Assembly (NCBI RefSeq): GCF_000003815.2
Contig: NC_049980.1
Span: 9,990,053 to 10,043,494 of the forward strand
Direction of reading: 5' to 3'
Length of the DNA stretch: 53,442 nucleotides
DNA from: Branchiostoma floridae
Taxonomy: Eukaryota > Chordata > Leptocardii > Amphioxiformes > Branchiostomatidae
The notes below the pieces were generated by a model, which saw nothing but the letters and a program-made list of their open reading frames with translations, ran no database searches and was not told the origin of the DNA. Shown here one piece after another: positions 11,241 through 23,597 of this stretch (positions are counted from its first letter, which is position 1; each line of letters starts with the position of its first letter). The position numbers and the translations under genes are program-made.

Positions 11241-13080
11241 CGGAGTAAGTATAACTAACCTTAAGTTTATTTGGACATCAAACGCTGGTCAACTATAATT
11301 CTGCCATGGTTAGATTGATATAGTGGAAGATTCATGCCGCCACACTCATCCCCCGCACTCCCGACAGGTCATGGATGGATAAGGAGTGCGGAAAAAGTCC
11401 CCATCCCTGACCAGAGAGAGGAGAATACCTTTCCCGAGCCATGTGGTTGGGTGGTTAGGGTAAAGATACTACCCTCCTCTTCATATCTCAATATCCACAT
11501 TCCCTAGCTTCCTACTACGCCAACTTGACCCGACTTTTCACCTGTTTCTGCCAACCATGTCTTTGTTTTCCTCCCAAAGGTCAAACTATGCGACTTTTAG
11601 TGATAATATCTTCCCTTTTTATACCCCTGCCCTCATTAGCATACGTGCTCATTTGCATAACTCCTCTGATTGGTTATTCTCCCAATTTGAGTTAATTGAC
11701 CACCTGACTGTGGCGCGCGGGAACAGGTGTGGCGTTGTGAATAGAAAACAAAGATTATTCTGTCTCTTTGCATGCAGTTCTGGTCACCACTGGCTGAGTT
11801 TGTTCAGGTAGACCCACGGGCCAGAGCTGACATATCGTCTTGTTGGGAGACTCGTGCAGTAGTTTCTAACACCACAGCTTATGATGGGCACCAACCTCTT
11901 CTGTACTGCTATTCATGGAACATGGAAATAAAATGTCTGCAAGGCCACGGCAAGTAAGTTTTATGGATGACGACATCATTAATTTTCGCCTGTCACTTTG
12001 AACAAAATTCCCTCATTAAATGGTGAACATGACGAGATTGAGAACCAAAATAGGAAATTATGTGGTAGCCTTGAGTGTACTTTGTAGAAATGACACTAGA
12101 AGGCATGTGACACGGTTCTAGTTAGTTGAAAACACGTGTATTCTTGTAACTTTTTAACGCATTGTCGTATTGTAACGAAACTTCATACAGAGTTAGTTCT
12201 ATGCGGTACACATAAAATGCACATGTGATATCTGTTGCTGCACTGTAATTTTGGGTTAGAAATAACGATTTTAGTTAAAAATATTGTTGTTTCATTCATG
12301 TATCAATTCCCCAGCGGGGACACGGACTATAGCCTTGCTTTTTTACGAGATAAGAGCTTATTCCCAACGGAAATGATCTGTCCAAGGGTATTTTGGATTA
12401 TGTAACGAAATCGTGATAATTTTGGGGCAAAAACATCAAAAACAAATATTTTTCCTACATTTTCCGCCAAAATATCGCTCTTACAAAAATATTATCGTTC
12501 TAAGTTCAAATACCCTTGGATAATATTCATCTGCAAGCTATAATGTCAACAAAATAACTACTTTTTCTATCAAGAATACAATTTTGACCGGGGAAATAGC
12601 ATTTAAAGGTAGTAAAAACGTTCCGCGGTCAGCCCGGGCCTCTCAGTCCCCGTTTTCGCGCCATTTCACACTCCTGGGGGTAGAACGCGTTCGGAAGGTA
12701 CCATTATGCCGCTTTGGCGGGGGTGCCTTTTTTCGTTATATATTCATATTTGATAAACATTCGATCGTTATTTATAAGGGGTATCATTCATAGGATTTCC
12801 CATAATACATTTGTGTGTGCAATATATCATAAATTCCTGTTCTTTTACAAATCCAATGCAAATTTGTATGTAAATTGAATGTAACATTGGACTATTCTGA
12901 TGGCTCGCCTTTCCTTTGGGGTCACTTGCGGTCACTGGTTCGTCTGACTCGATTTGCGGCTACATGGGGTCCGTTTAGATTATTTTTAACGTACTTTGCC
13001 AAACGAAAGTTGTCGATGTTTATATACACTTTATAATGATGTTAATGACTCTCCAATAACAGGCTTTAGTTCTTCAAAAA
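11241..13080. other. Non-coding stretch without recognised gene
   Basis: No splice-bounded ORF was recognised. An octamer ATTTGCAT and an inverted CCAAT box (gattggtt) lie within about 30 bp of each other near 11650-11680. A 13-bp inverted repeat (CCAAGGGTATTT) flanks an AT-rich segment at about 12388-12522, possibly a foldback element. A TTTTCGCGCC motif lies near 12650. Confidence 0.35.
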
Positions 13081-13352
13081 GACAGGTTTATGGCCAAGAT
13101 ACTGGTCAATTACGGCATGTGAGTTTCTATCGAACATGAATCTGGTATTTGGACTAGTCCATTTTCAGCCCACCTGGAGGGTGAATTAACCAAGACATTG
13201 CTATTTGACGGAACAGGCAACTTTCTGATGATTTTCAATGTCTTCATGCTGTATCTTAGTGGGAACAATGAAATGTTGATGAATAAAAGCATCTGCCTTG
13301 TGAAGAGACATGTAAAGGATTGACGTCGCAAGTGCAGCACAGATCAGTAACG

Positions 13353-14999
13353 TTAACTTTTTCGATCACCCACAGCGACTGGAGTTCTCAGTCGTATCTT
13401 GGCCATAAACCTGTCGCCATAAAAACGTCGCAACCTGCTGATGACGACCAGCCTTTTGCTGCTTTTGGACACCATGACATCCACCTGGTCATCCCATTTC
13501 AGGTTAGAGCGGATGTGGAGTCCAAGCAACCTAGCCTGGGTGGTGGTTTTAAGTGTCTGTCCTGCAAGAGTCAACACTGGAGGTTGTATGGGGGCGCGCA
13601 CGAAAGAGAAGTGCATGGCCATGCATTTCTTGGGGTTGAGTAACATGTGGTTTTCCGTAGCCCAGTTGTCAAGGTGGTTCAGATCACGTTGAAGCGATGA
13701 CGGGGTAGAGATAAGCCTGATCTCTCCCAGATTGAAGTCATCTACGTATTTCCAGTGTGAGTTCTCGGTGACCGGTTTAACATCATTGATCATCGCCAGA
13801 AATACAAGGGGACCCATCAGGGTGCCCTGGGCTATACCGCACGTCAGGCTTTCCCAATGTGACAATGCTCCCTGGTAACGTACGCACTGTCGGCGATCTG
13901 AGAGAAAACTGCACACCCAAGGAATTACAGATGGTCTTGCTCCGAGGCTTATCAGCTTAGCCATAGCGGTTGTATGGCATACTCTATCAAAAGCCTTGGA
14001 GAAATCAGTGAGTATCAGCGTACCCACTTTTGATTTCTCCACTCCTGCGTAAAAGAAGTTAAGTAAGTCGACCAAGCAGTGTGTCGTAGAACAGTTTTTC
14101 ATGTTTCCATATTGCTTAGGATCCACATGGGGAAGAATGTCCGACATTATCCAACCTGCAACAAAGCTTTCGCATATCTTCGCCAATTGTGACGTAAGTG
14201 ACACTGGTCGCACCTTGTCAAGGTCAGCCGGTAGTTCCTTGGGAACCGGGACAACAATGGCTTCTTTCCATGGTGCTGGTACCTTCCCTTCCCTGAGCGA
14301 AGAGTTCAGAATGTCAGTCATTGGTGTCGATAGCTCAAAAGCAAACTCCTCAATGACCCTTGGCGGTATGTTGTCTGGACCCGGGGCTTTGGAGACTTTT
14401 ATACGCTTGAGTCGATGGTACATATCCCATATGCTTACTTGAAGAGGTAGAGTGCAAGGTAAGTAAGTTGGCAATTTGCTGCAGTCGAGTGGTCTCAGTG
14501 CCTGACAGATCGCTGACAAATGCTTGTTAATGGCGTCCGCTATGCCTGCCTTGTTGCTAAGATCTATGTCCGGAACATGGATCGTAGCCGAGGGAGCAGA
14601 CCAGTTCGCAAGGCGTCGGATAGACTTGTGCCATTCCGACGGGTGAGTCGTCTTCATGTCCTCGATGTGGTCCTTGTAGTAGGTTTTCTTTTCTTGTAGA
14701 ATGTCCCTGGCTATCTTGTTTCGAAGGAACCTGTAGAGAGTCATTTGTCCGTTACTGTGTGCTCGCTGTCTCTTGTGAATCAAACTCTTTAGTGCAGCGG
14801 TGAACCAGGGCTTGTCCTTGTGGTGTAGTTTTGCCTTCTTCTCGGGAAAGAATCTGTCGATTTCTTCGTGGAGGGTGCGATAGAAAGCTAATGTCTTACT
14901 GTCCACAGTAGCTTCTTCGAGCACTTCATCCCAGTTATGTGTTGTGATCCAGCGTCCGAATGCGCGAAGACTAGAGTCCGGCATGGGGCGCACGAGCAC
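13353..14999 (-). pseudogene. LINE reverse transcriptase domain, C-terminally truncated
   Basis: About 525 residues resemble the fingers and palm of non-LTR reverse transcriptase. Motifs in order: SKAPGPDNIPPRV, RPVSLTSQLAKICE, TDFSKAFDRV (first catalytic Asp), GIAQGTLMGPLVF, KYVDDFNLGE (YVDD in place of the commoner YADD), then HMLLNPKKC and LGLHIRSNLKWDDQV. After SRLRRF the homology ends, and 22 unrelated residues precede the stop at 13353. The thumb and C-terminal region and the 3' UTR are absent. LINE copies are usually truncated at the 5' end, so a 3' loss points to later rearrangement. Confidence 0.9.
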
Positions 15000-16110
15000 G
15001 TCTTTGGTCTTATTCGATGTCTTCGGGCGAACCCTAGGTTGCCACCAAACTGCTTTGTGGTCGCCGGTTTCCTATAGGGTTGATCACCGCTGGGGCATTG
15101 CAGTAGGACTTCAGGTTGGTTATAACCACATCTAACGTTGCTTCCCCGCGGGTTGGGGAGTTGACTACCTGTTGAAGTTGATGGGCCAGGAGGAGTGGCT
15201 TGTGGTCCAGCCGGTTGTAGTCACCCGCAAATACTAATCCTATATCAGGATGCAGTTCTCTCAACAAGTCAGTTGTTGTGATCAAATGATCGATCAAGAG
15301 GTCTTGATGCTTGGAGTTGGGTGGTATATAGGTAGCACAGAACACGATGGACGATACCTGGCGCGGAAGTCTGGTGGGTCTGAGCCGTACCCAAACACAT
15401 TCGAGCTCCGAGGGCACTCGGACTTGGGCGATTGCCTTGGCCTGTATGTCCTCCCGGATGTATACGGCAACCCCGCCACCACGTCGGTCCGTTCTACAGG
15501 TGGAGAACAATGAGTAGCCTTCTACATTCAGGATGTCGGATGCCATTCTCGTGGAAAACCAGGTCTCTGTGACGATGGCTACGTCCGCTCTTAGTTGGCG
15601 GATAGTGAGTTCGAATTCATCAAGCTTGTTAAATAACGACCGGGCGTTACACATGTAGATGGATGGAAAATTTTGTACCTGTTCAGTTTGCTTCTTCCGC
15701 AGTATAGGAACTCTAACAAGGTTACGAGACGATACATTCCTGGTCCCTCTCGGATGTTGTTGTTGTTTCAGCTCGTCAGGAATGCACTTGTCGCGTGCTG
15801 ATTTGCATAATAGAGAGGTACAATGTACCTTGTGTTGTAAACGGCGGTCTGTTGCCTGTGATGGTCTGGATTTGACGAATCCGATTCCTGCCTGCTTTAC
15901 TCCCTCTTGGTCTGAAAGAAGTCCTGAGTAACCCATGCGTCTTCAACAGGGACCTTTGCTGTGACAGGAGAGGGCTGGCTGCATGGCGGCAGGCACGCAG
16001 GAATCCGGAGGAGTACTTCAGGATCGACGCCATTGTTGGTAGATCCTTTCACAGTGACGCCGTTGAACAAACTCCGCAATGACTTGCTGGACTCAGGGAA
16101 AACCACGCTC
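13394..16110 (-). mobile_element. Degraded non-LTR retrotransposon (CR1/Jockey-superfamily-like LINE)
   Basis: Read on the minus strand, an apurinic-type endonuclease is followed by reverse transcriptase, the layout of ORF2 in CR1/L2/Jockey-group LINEs. The coding sequence is broken by at least one frameshift near 15065, and the region 15900-16106 continues in another frame. Homology stops abruptly at about 13422, before the usual RT C-terminal region. No 3' tail or target duplication was recognised. The clade is uncertain without a tree. Confidence 0.85.
15034..15936 (-). pseudogene. LINE endonuclease domain (frameshifted)
   Basis: The endonuclease of a non-LTR element nicks the genomic target for target-primed reverse transcription. 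Visible motifs are CNARSLFNKLDEFE, VAIVTETWFS (catalytic Glu), VFAGDYNRLDHK and LDVVITNL. The final SDH-type motif region is cut by a single-base shift near 15065: the expected continuation (GDHKAVWWQP) lies in a different frame immediately downstream. About 300 codons are readable. The upstream part is basic and not recognised. The frameshift implies an inactive copy. Confidence 0.85.
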
Positions 16111-16237
16111 CTAATATGTCTTGTGAGTTCAGTGACATATCAGACAAACATACATCCATTGCTGTCCCCTAAATAACTTTTAAACACTTGAGAAACACGA
16201 GTTAAAAGGGGAGCGATAATAGACTGTGGCTGCCCCT

Positions 16238-16409
16238 AAAAGCGCCACCTAACGAATATGGTCAATCTTGACCATGGTCAAGTGCACCTCTTGAATACAC
16301 AGAAATAAAAGACTTGTTTGATGTGATGCCATGTGATCCAAATTATTTTTTACCTCGATGGATGCGGGTTGTCCTGCAATGATAATTTTAACCGTTGGGC
16401 GGCGCTTTT
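16238..16409. mobile_element. Short TIR element (MITE), about 172 bp
   Basis: Ends AAAAGCGCCACCTAACG and CGTTGGGCGGCGCTTTT are inverted with two mismatches. There is no ORF. A partial relative lies at 11167-11240. No target duplication could be assigned. Confidence 0.7.
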
Positions 16410-18180
16410 CTTGTCTTTGCCATAGGATGCACTTCCTTGGCGAAGCGATCTTGATGCTGTTTCACGGTCCACTTTGCAACGACGGAAAGGCGTATCCACA
16501 TCGGCAGGTAACAGCATTTATCGTCTTTTTAAGTGCCACATTAACCTGATGATATCACTACTAACTGCTATAATCCAACTTTTTTTAGTTGAAAATACAC
16601 TCTCTTTAGAGTATCAATCTATTCATGTAAAACTACAATCCATATGTTAACAGTGGCAGAAGCTTTATTCTTTGAATCAACGTTTGAGCCTCATTAATAA
16701 AATAGAACCATAGACATTATTAACAAAGGGGCACAACCTTAGAAGATGAGCAACAAGCATAGACAGCGGAAGTTGTATTAAACATTCTATTGAGAATTAC
16801 AATCTGGGTTCGTATGATTATCCCAGAGACGTAGAAGTGACGACCCAGAATCGCCTGGAATGGCGCAGGATGGTCCACAAGAGACGTTGCCTTGATGCAG
16901 ATCACTTGACACAACGATGAAGAGACCTTATCAAGTATCAAGTAAGTCAGTATGATTATCTTATAGTTATCTGACGTGTGTTTTTACGAGCTTCTGTGTG
17001 AAGGAAAGACAAAGTTATGCTTTAGATAATTGATATGACGTGTCCTAAAAGCGCGATTTGAGCCCCTAACGTTTTTCTGCATCAAAAACCAGGATCATCC
17101 CCAGTCCGTTCTACTCCACAGCTGCATAACGGTCGAGCGGCTCGAGCCTAACGATTTTCTCATTGCATCAATGTGCGCAGTTATAAACCTGCTTCCATCA
17201 AACATAAATCATGTGTTGAGCTATAACTTGTTTTGTTACGTGTTATCCAACCATACTTTATCCCAGTCTTATGCTTCACGCTAATGTGCCTAGCGCCTCA
17301 TGCTAATTTTTGCCATCGGAATCACAGCATATAGCCCTCTTCACTGCATGGATGCCACACACTTAGTCTTCTAGCGAAGTGTCATCATGCATATATGACT
17401 CCTCACATTGTTCCCGAGTTTTTTAAATAACATTGATACATTATATCCTTTCCAAACATTATGTGTCACTTAGAAAGAAGGGATGGTACTTCCATATTGA
17501 CGCCCTAGCTGCAATTAGGTTGGAATTTGATCTCCCATGTTTTAGCTGTAACTGCGTTTACGTTTTGGACGTGGAAAATGTATGTCAATACACAACTGTA
17601 AACCCTTTCAAATCCTTCTATGACTGCAAATCCTTTTGACAGTTAGGTACCTATAGATTACATCAAATAGCTGGGTGATTTCGGGCGTAAATGACGTTAT
17701 AAAGCCCCCTTGAGATAGGATGTCCCCATTGACGTACTTGGGTGTTTATCTCTTGCGCTATATAATGGGGAATCTTGGTCTTTATTGCGCTGCATTATCT
17801 AGACCTAAGTCGCATTGGCTTTAAGAGAGATGGCTGAAAGCACCTCATTTGAGCATGCAGATTATGGCCATTGGTCATAAAGTAAGAAACAAGGACTCTC
17901 ATCACTAATGAGTTGTCGTGGCTTGTTAAGACTATATTTCCCTAAAACAAAACACGTACATATTTCAATATATACTATGTACAATATGATATGTACTATG
18001 TACATACAGTAATATATGTATAGATATGGTATCTACAAGGCTGTCCTGATGAACCCGTATATATACGGGATGCACATATATGATTCCTGTAGGTGGGTCC
18101 AGTAAATACAGGTTTGTGGCATATTTTCTTACCACAGGAAACCGCATTGATCAGGAAGTCTGCAGCAGCAGCACAGAATA
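16410..18180. other. Non-coding stretch, nothing recognised
   Basis: No splice-supported ORF, RNA gene or known repeat was recognised. Short open frames here show no protein-like conservation that I can name. Confidence 0.35.
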
Positions 18181-18289
18181 GGTCACGTTTTACTGATCAG
18201 ATTAAACAACCAGCTTAGGAGGGTTAGATTGACAAAAAAAGTCTGAGCAGGACAAAGGTCACAAAGGTCATAAACTTAGAACATGCGAG

Positions 18290-18465
18290 GGCAAGAGAAG
18301 TAGTATGGGGATTACGACCCCTATATCCACCTACCAAATATCATCAGGATCAATCAAAGGCGCTTTTCGAGTGATGCTGTTCACAGACAGACAGAAAGAC
18401 AGACAGACAGACAGACGTACAAGCCTAAAATATAACCTTGCCATTCTGGCAAAGGTAATAAATAT
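18290..18465. repeat. Dispersed repeat with (GACA)n tract
   Basis: A segment with a (GACA)n tetranucleotide run at about 18383-18417 is followed by a characteristic gccattctggcaaagg tail. The layout, with a unique leader, tetranucleotide run and short tail, resembles a dispersed repeat family common in marine invertebrates. The class is unknown. Confidence 0.4.
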
Positions 18466-19112
18466 ATCTACCTTCGAAACGCACTTTGAATACGCACAAA
18501 GCTCGCTCCAGACGCGTAGGAAAACGCCAGGTCAAGGTTTCGGGTCAAAGTTCAAATCTGATCGGATATCTGTAATCCGCACTGAAGGCCTCGTTCCGGT
18601 ATTACTCCGCGGGTGGGCACTTAGAAGTATTCCCTCCGAAATATGAATGGGGCCCCAAAATCGTGTGTTTATGTAGACGATAAATTGCCTTTTATCGCTC
18701 CCATGTCATATCGAAGGATTTGAGATGAAAGGTTGTGTATTTCTGACAGGATCGGGTGGAAAAGTTTAGGCATTCGGGCGATTCTCGGACGTGTACGTTT
18801 GTTTGTCCTGAGTAATGTGGTCAGCGGGTCACTGAAGGAAAGCCCCACTTTCTGGATAGTATTTATGTGCAGTTATAGATGTTATAAAAATCGATCCACC
18901 GGTCAGATTTTGGGGAATTTTATTTTATTGAGTACTGGATAAGTGCTTTTTCAATAGAAATTAAAACATCTCCAGTAGAGCTGTTTTTTTATTGGATTTT
19001 CGCCCATTAAAGTTGCATATTTAAGCACTATTGTAAACGAGGCAACAAAAGTCCGGTATGAGGCCTTAAGGTTCCGGTTCGAATTGCGAGGTAATCCGTG
19101 AATTTAAGCCGC
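18466..19112. other. Non-coding left flank of the satellite array
   Basis: No gene was recognised. Similar strings (ggcctcgttccggtat near 18590 and tccggtatgaggcct near 19050) occur in opposite orientations within 500 bp and may be parts of an old inverted repeat. Confidence 0.3.
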
Positions 19113-22100
19113 AAATCATAGTAAAACCCGAAAATACGAATGAAGACTCACCTGGGGGATAACCGCTAACCCTTCGGTAACCGCAAAAAAGCGACCCCTC
19201 GCGATCGGACTTCCGAAATTTCAAACAAAATGTGCGTTACTTTCAACACTTGAATATCATAGTAAAACCCGTGGGCAAAAGGTAAAAAGTGATTTGAGTA
19301 CCCCAAATTACTTTGTAACTTTTCTACATACGATTGAAGACTCACCTGGGGGATAACCGCTAACCCTTCGGTAACCGCAAAAAAGCGACCCCTCACGATC
19401 GGACTTCCGAAATTTCAAACAAAATGTGCGTTACTTTCAACACTTGAATATCATAGTAAAACCCGTGGGCAAAAGGTAAAAAGTGATTTGAGTACCCAAA
19501 ATTACTTTGTAACTTTTCTACATACGAATGAAGACTCACCTGGGGGATAACCGCTAACCCTTCGGTAACCGCAAAAAAGCGACCCCTCGCGATCGGACTT
19601 CCGAAATTTCAAACAAAATGTGCGTTACTTTCAACACTTGAATATCATAGTAAAACCCGTGGGCAAAAGGTAAAAAGTGATTTGAGTACCCAAAATTACT
19701 TTGTAACTTTTCTACATACGAATGAAGACTCACCTGGGGGATAACCGCTAACCCTTCGGTAACCGCAAAAAAGCGACCCCTCACGATCGGACTTCCGAAA
19801 TTTCAAACAAAATGTGCGTTACTTTCAACACTTGAATATCATAGTAAAACCCGTGGGCAAAAGGTAAAAAGTGATTTGAGTACCCAAAATTACTTTGTAA
19901 CTTTTCTACATACGAATGAAGACTCACCTGGGGGATAACCGCTAACCCTTCGGTAACCGCAAAAAAGCGACCCCTCACGATCGGACTTCCGAAATTTCAA
20001 ACAAAATGTGCGTTACTTTCAACACTTGAATATCATAGTAAAACCCGTGGGCAAAAGGTAAAAAGTGATTTGAGTACCCAAAATTACTTTGTAACTTTTC
20101 TACATACGAATGAAGACTCACCTGGGGGATAACCGCTAACCCTTCGGTAACCGCAAAAAAGCGACCCCTCACGATCGGACTTCCGAAATTTCAAACAAAA
20201 TGTGCGTTACTTTCAACACTTGAATATCATAGTAAAACCCGTGGGCAAAAGGTAAAAAGTGATTTGAGTACCCAAAATTACTTTGTAACTTTTCTACATA
20301 CGAATGAAGGCTCACCTGGGGGATAACCGCTAACCCTTCGGTAACCGCAAAAAAGCGACCCCTTACGATCGGACTTCCGAAATTTCAAACAAAATGTGCG
20401 TTACTTTCAACACTTGAATATCATAGTAAAACCCGTGGGCAAAAGGTAAAAAGTGATTTGAGTACCCAAAATTACTTTGTAACTTTTCTACATACGAATG
20501 AAGACTCACCTGGGGGATAACCGCTAACCCTTCGGTAACCGCAAAAAAGCGACCCCTTACGATCGGACTTCCGAAATTTCAAACAAAATGTGCGTTACTT
20601 TCAACACTTGAATATCATAGTAAAACCCGTGGGCAAAAGGTAAAAAGTGATTTGAGTACCCAAAATTACTTTGTAACTTTTCTACATACGAATGAAGACT
20701 CACCTGGGGGATAACCGCTAACCCTTCGGTAACCGCAAAAAAGCGACCCCTCACGATCGGACTTCCGAAATTTCAAACAAAATGTGCGTTACTTTCAACA
20801 CTTGAATATCATAGTAAAACCCGTGGGCAAAAGGTAAAAAGTGATTTGAGTACCCAAAATTACTTTGTAACTTTTCTACATACGAATGAAGACTCACCTG
20901 GGGGATAACCGCTAACCCTTCGGTAACCGCAAAAAAGCGACCCCTCACGATCGGACTTCCGAAATTTCAAACAAAATGTGCGTTACTTTCAACACTTGAA
21001 TATCATAGTAAAACCCGTGGGCAAAAGGTAAAAAGTGATTTGAGTACCCAAAATTACTTTGTAACTTTTCTACATACGAATGAAGACTCACCTGGGGGAT
21101 AACCGCTAACCCTTCGGTAACCGCAAAAAAGCGACCCCTCACGATCGGACTTCCGAAATTTCAAACAAAATGTGCGTTACTTTCAACACTTGAATATCAT
21201 AGTAAAACCCGTGGGCAAAAGGTAAAAAGTGATTTGAGTACCCAAAATTACTTTGTAACTTTTCTACATACGAATGAAGGCTCACCTGGGGGATAACCGC
21301 TAACCCTTCGGTAACCGCAAAAAAGCGACCCCTTACGATCGGACTTCCGAAATTTCAAACAAAATGTGCGTTACTTTCAACACTTGAATATCATAGTAAA
21401 ACCCGTGGGCAAAAGGTAAAAAGTGATTTGAGTACCCAAAATTACTTTGTAACTTTTCTACATACGAATGAAGACTCACCTGGGGGATAACCGCTAACCC
21501 TTCGGTAACCGCAAAAAAGCGACCCCTCACGATCGGACTTCCGAAATTTCAAACAAAATGTGCGTTACTTTCAACACTTGAATATCATAGTAAAACCCGT
21601 GGGCAAAAGGTAAAAAGTGATTTGAGTACCCAAAATTACTTTGTAACTTTTCTACATACGAATGAAGACTCACCTGGGGGATAACCGCTAACCCTTCGGT
21701 AACCGCAAAAAAGCGACCCCTCACGATCGGACTTCCGAAATTTCAAACAAAATGTGCGTTACTTTCAACACTTGAATATCATAGTAAAACCCGTGGGCAA
21801 AAGGTAAAAAGTGATTTGAGTACCCAAAATTACTTTGTAACTTTTCTACATACGAATGAAGGCTCACCTGGGGGATAACCGCTAAACCTTCGGTAACCGC
21901 AAAAAAGCGACCCCTTACGATCGGACTTCCGAAATTTCAAACAAAATGTGCGTTACTTTCAACACTTGAATATCATAGTAAACCCGTGGGCAAAAGGTAA
22001 AAAGTGATTTGATACCCAAAATTACTTTGTACTTTTCTACATACGATGAGGTACCAAACAAAATGTGCGTTACTTTCAACACTTGAATATCATAGTAAAA

Positions 22101-23597
22101 CCCGTGGGCAAAAGGTAAAAAGTGATTTGAGTACCCAAAATTACTTTGTAACTTTTCTACATACGAATGAAGACTCACCTGGGGGATAACCGCTAACCCT
22201 TCGGTAACCGCAAAAAAGCGACCCCTCACGATCGGACTTCCGAAATTTCAAACAAAATGTGCGTTACTTTCAACACTTGAATATCATAGTAAAACCCGTG
22301 GGCAAAAGGTAAAAAGTGATTTGAGTACCCAAAATTACTTTGTAACTTTTCTACATACGAATGAAGACTCACCTGGGGGATAACCGCTAACCCTTCGGTA
22401 ACCGCAAAAAAGCGACCCCTCACGATCGGACTTCCGAAATTTCAAACAAAATGTGCGTTACTTTCAACACTTGAATATCATAGTAAAACCCGTGGGCAAA
22501 AGGTAAAAAGTGATTTGAGTACCCAAAATTACTTTGTAACTTTTCTACATACGAATGAAGACTCACCTGGGGGATAACCGCTAACCCTTCGGTAACCGCA
22601 AAAAAGCGACCCCTCACGATCGGACTTCCGAAATTTCAAACAAAATGTGCGTTACTTTCAACACTTGAATATCATAGTAAAACCGTGGCAAGGAAAAGTG
22701 ATTTGAGTACCCAAAATTACTTTGTAACTTTTTTACATACGAATGGAGGCTCACCTGGGGGATAACCGCTAACCGCTAAGCGAACCCTTCGGTAACCGCA
22801 AAGAAAGCGAGCCCTTACGATCGGACTTCCGAAATTTCAAACAAAATGTGCGTTACTTTCAACACTTGAATATCATAGTAAAACCCGTGGGCAAAATGTA
22901 AAAAGTGATTTGAGTACCAAAAATTACTTTGTAACTTTTCTACATACGAATGAAGGCTCACCTTTGGGATAACCGCTAACCGCTAAGCGAACCCTTCGGT
23001 AACCGAAAAAAAGCGACCCCTTACGATCGGACTTCCGAAATTTCAAACAAAATGTGCGTTACTTTCAACACTTGAATATCATAGTAAGACCCGTGGGCAA
23101 AAGGTGAAAAGTGATTTGAGTACACCAAATTACTTTTTAACTTTTCTACATACGAATGAAGGCTCACCTTGGAGATAACCGCTAAGCGAACCCTTCGGTA
23201 ACCGCAAAAAAACGATTCCTTACGATCGGGTTTCCGAAATTTCAAACAAAGTGTGCGTTACTTTCAACACTTGAATATCATGGTAAATCCCGTGGGCAGA
23301 AGGTGAAAGTCATTTGAGTTCCCAAAATTACTTTGTAACTTTTTACATACGAATGAAGGCTCACCTGGGGGATAACCGCTAACCGCTAAGCGAACCCTTC
23401 GGTAACCGCAAAAAAAAGCGACCCCATACGATCGGACTTAGGAAATTTCAAACAAAGTGTGCGTTACTTTTATCACTTGAATTTTATATTAAAACGCGTG
23501 ACGAGAAGGCAGAAAGCAATTTGAGTTCTCAAACTTACTTGTTTACTTTTCTACAAGGCTAGAAAGCGAATGAAGGTTCGCCTGGGGTAACCGCTAA
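19113..23597. repeat. 194-bp satellite array, about 22 units
   Basis: Tandem units of 194 bp contain, in order, actcacctgggggataacc, gctaacccttcggtaaccgc, gatcggacttccgaaat, gtgcgttactttcaacactt and gtgatttgagtaccc. From about 19137 to 22000 the period is exactly 194 bp for 15 consecutive units with almost no substitutions. A half unit follows at about 22036. From about 22680 onward units carry indels and extra ccgctaagcg motifs and diverge steadily toward the right edge. Homogeneous centre and decayed margin are what unequal crossing-over produces. Units open a 65-codon minus-strand frame only because the unit is so uniform; it is not evidence of coding. Confidence 0.97.

Noticed and set aside
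11640-11690. Octamer plus CCAAT box as a histone or snRNA promoter
   Set aside because: No histone ORF or recognisable snRNA follows on either strand within the expected distance.
19166-22617. Repeated 65-codon minus-strand frames in the satellite
   Set aside because: They recur with each near-identical 194-bp unit, run across unit boundaries, and have no known domain. Their conservation reflects array homogeneity.
19113-23597. CRISPR-like array
   Set aside because: Eukaryotic context, 194-bp contiguous units with no unique spacers between short repeats.
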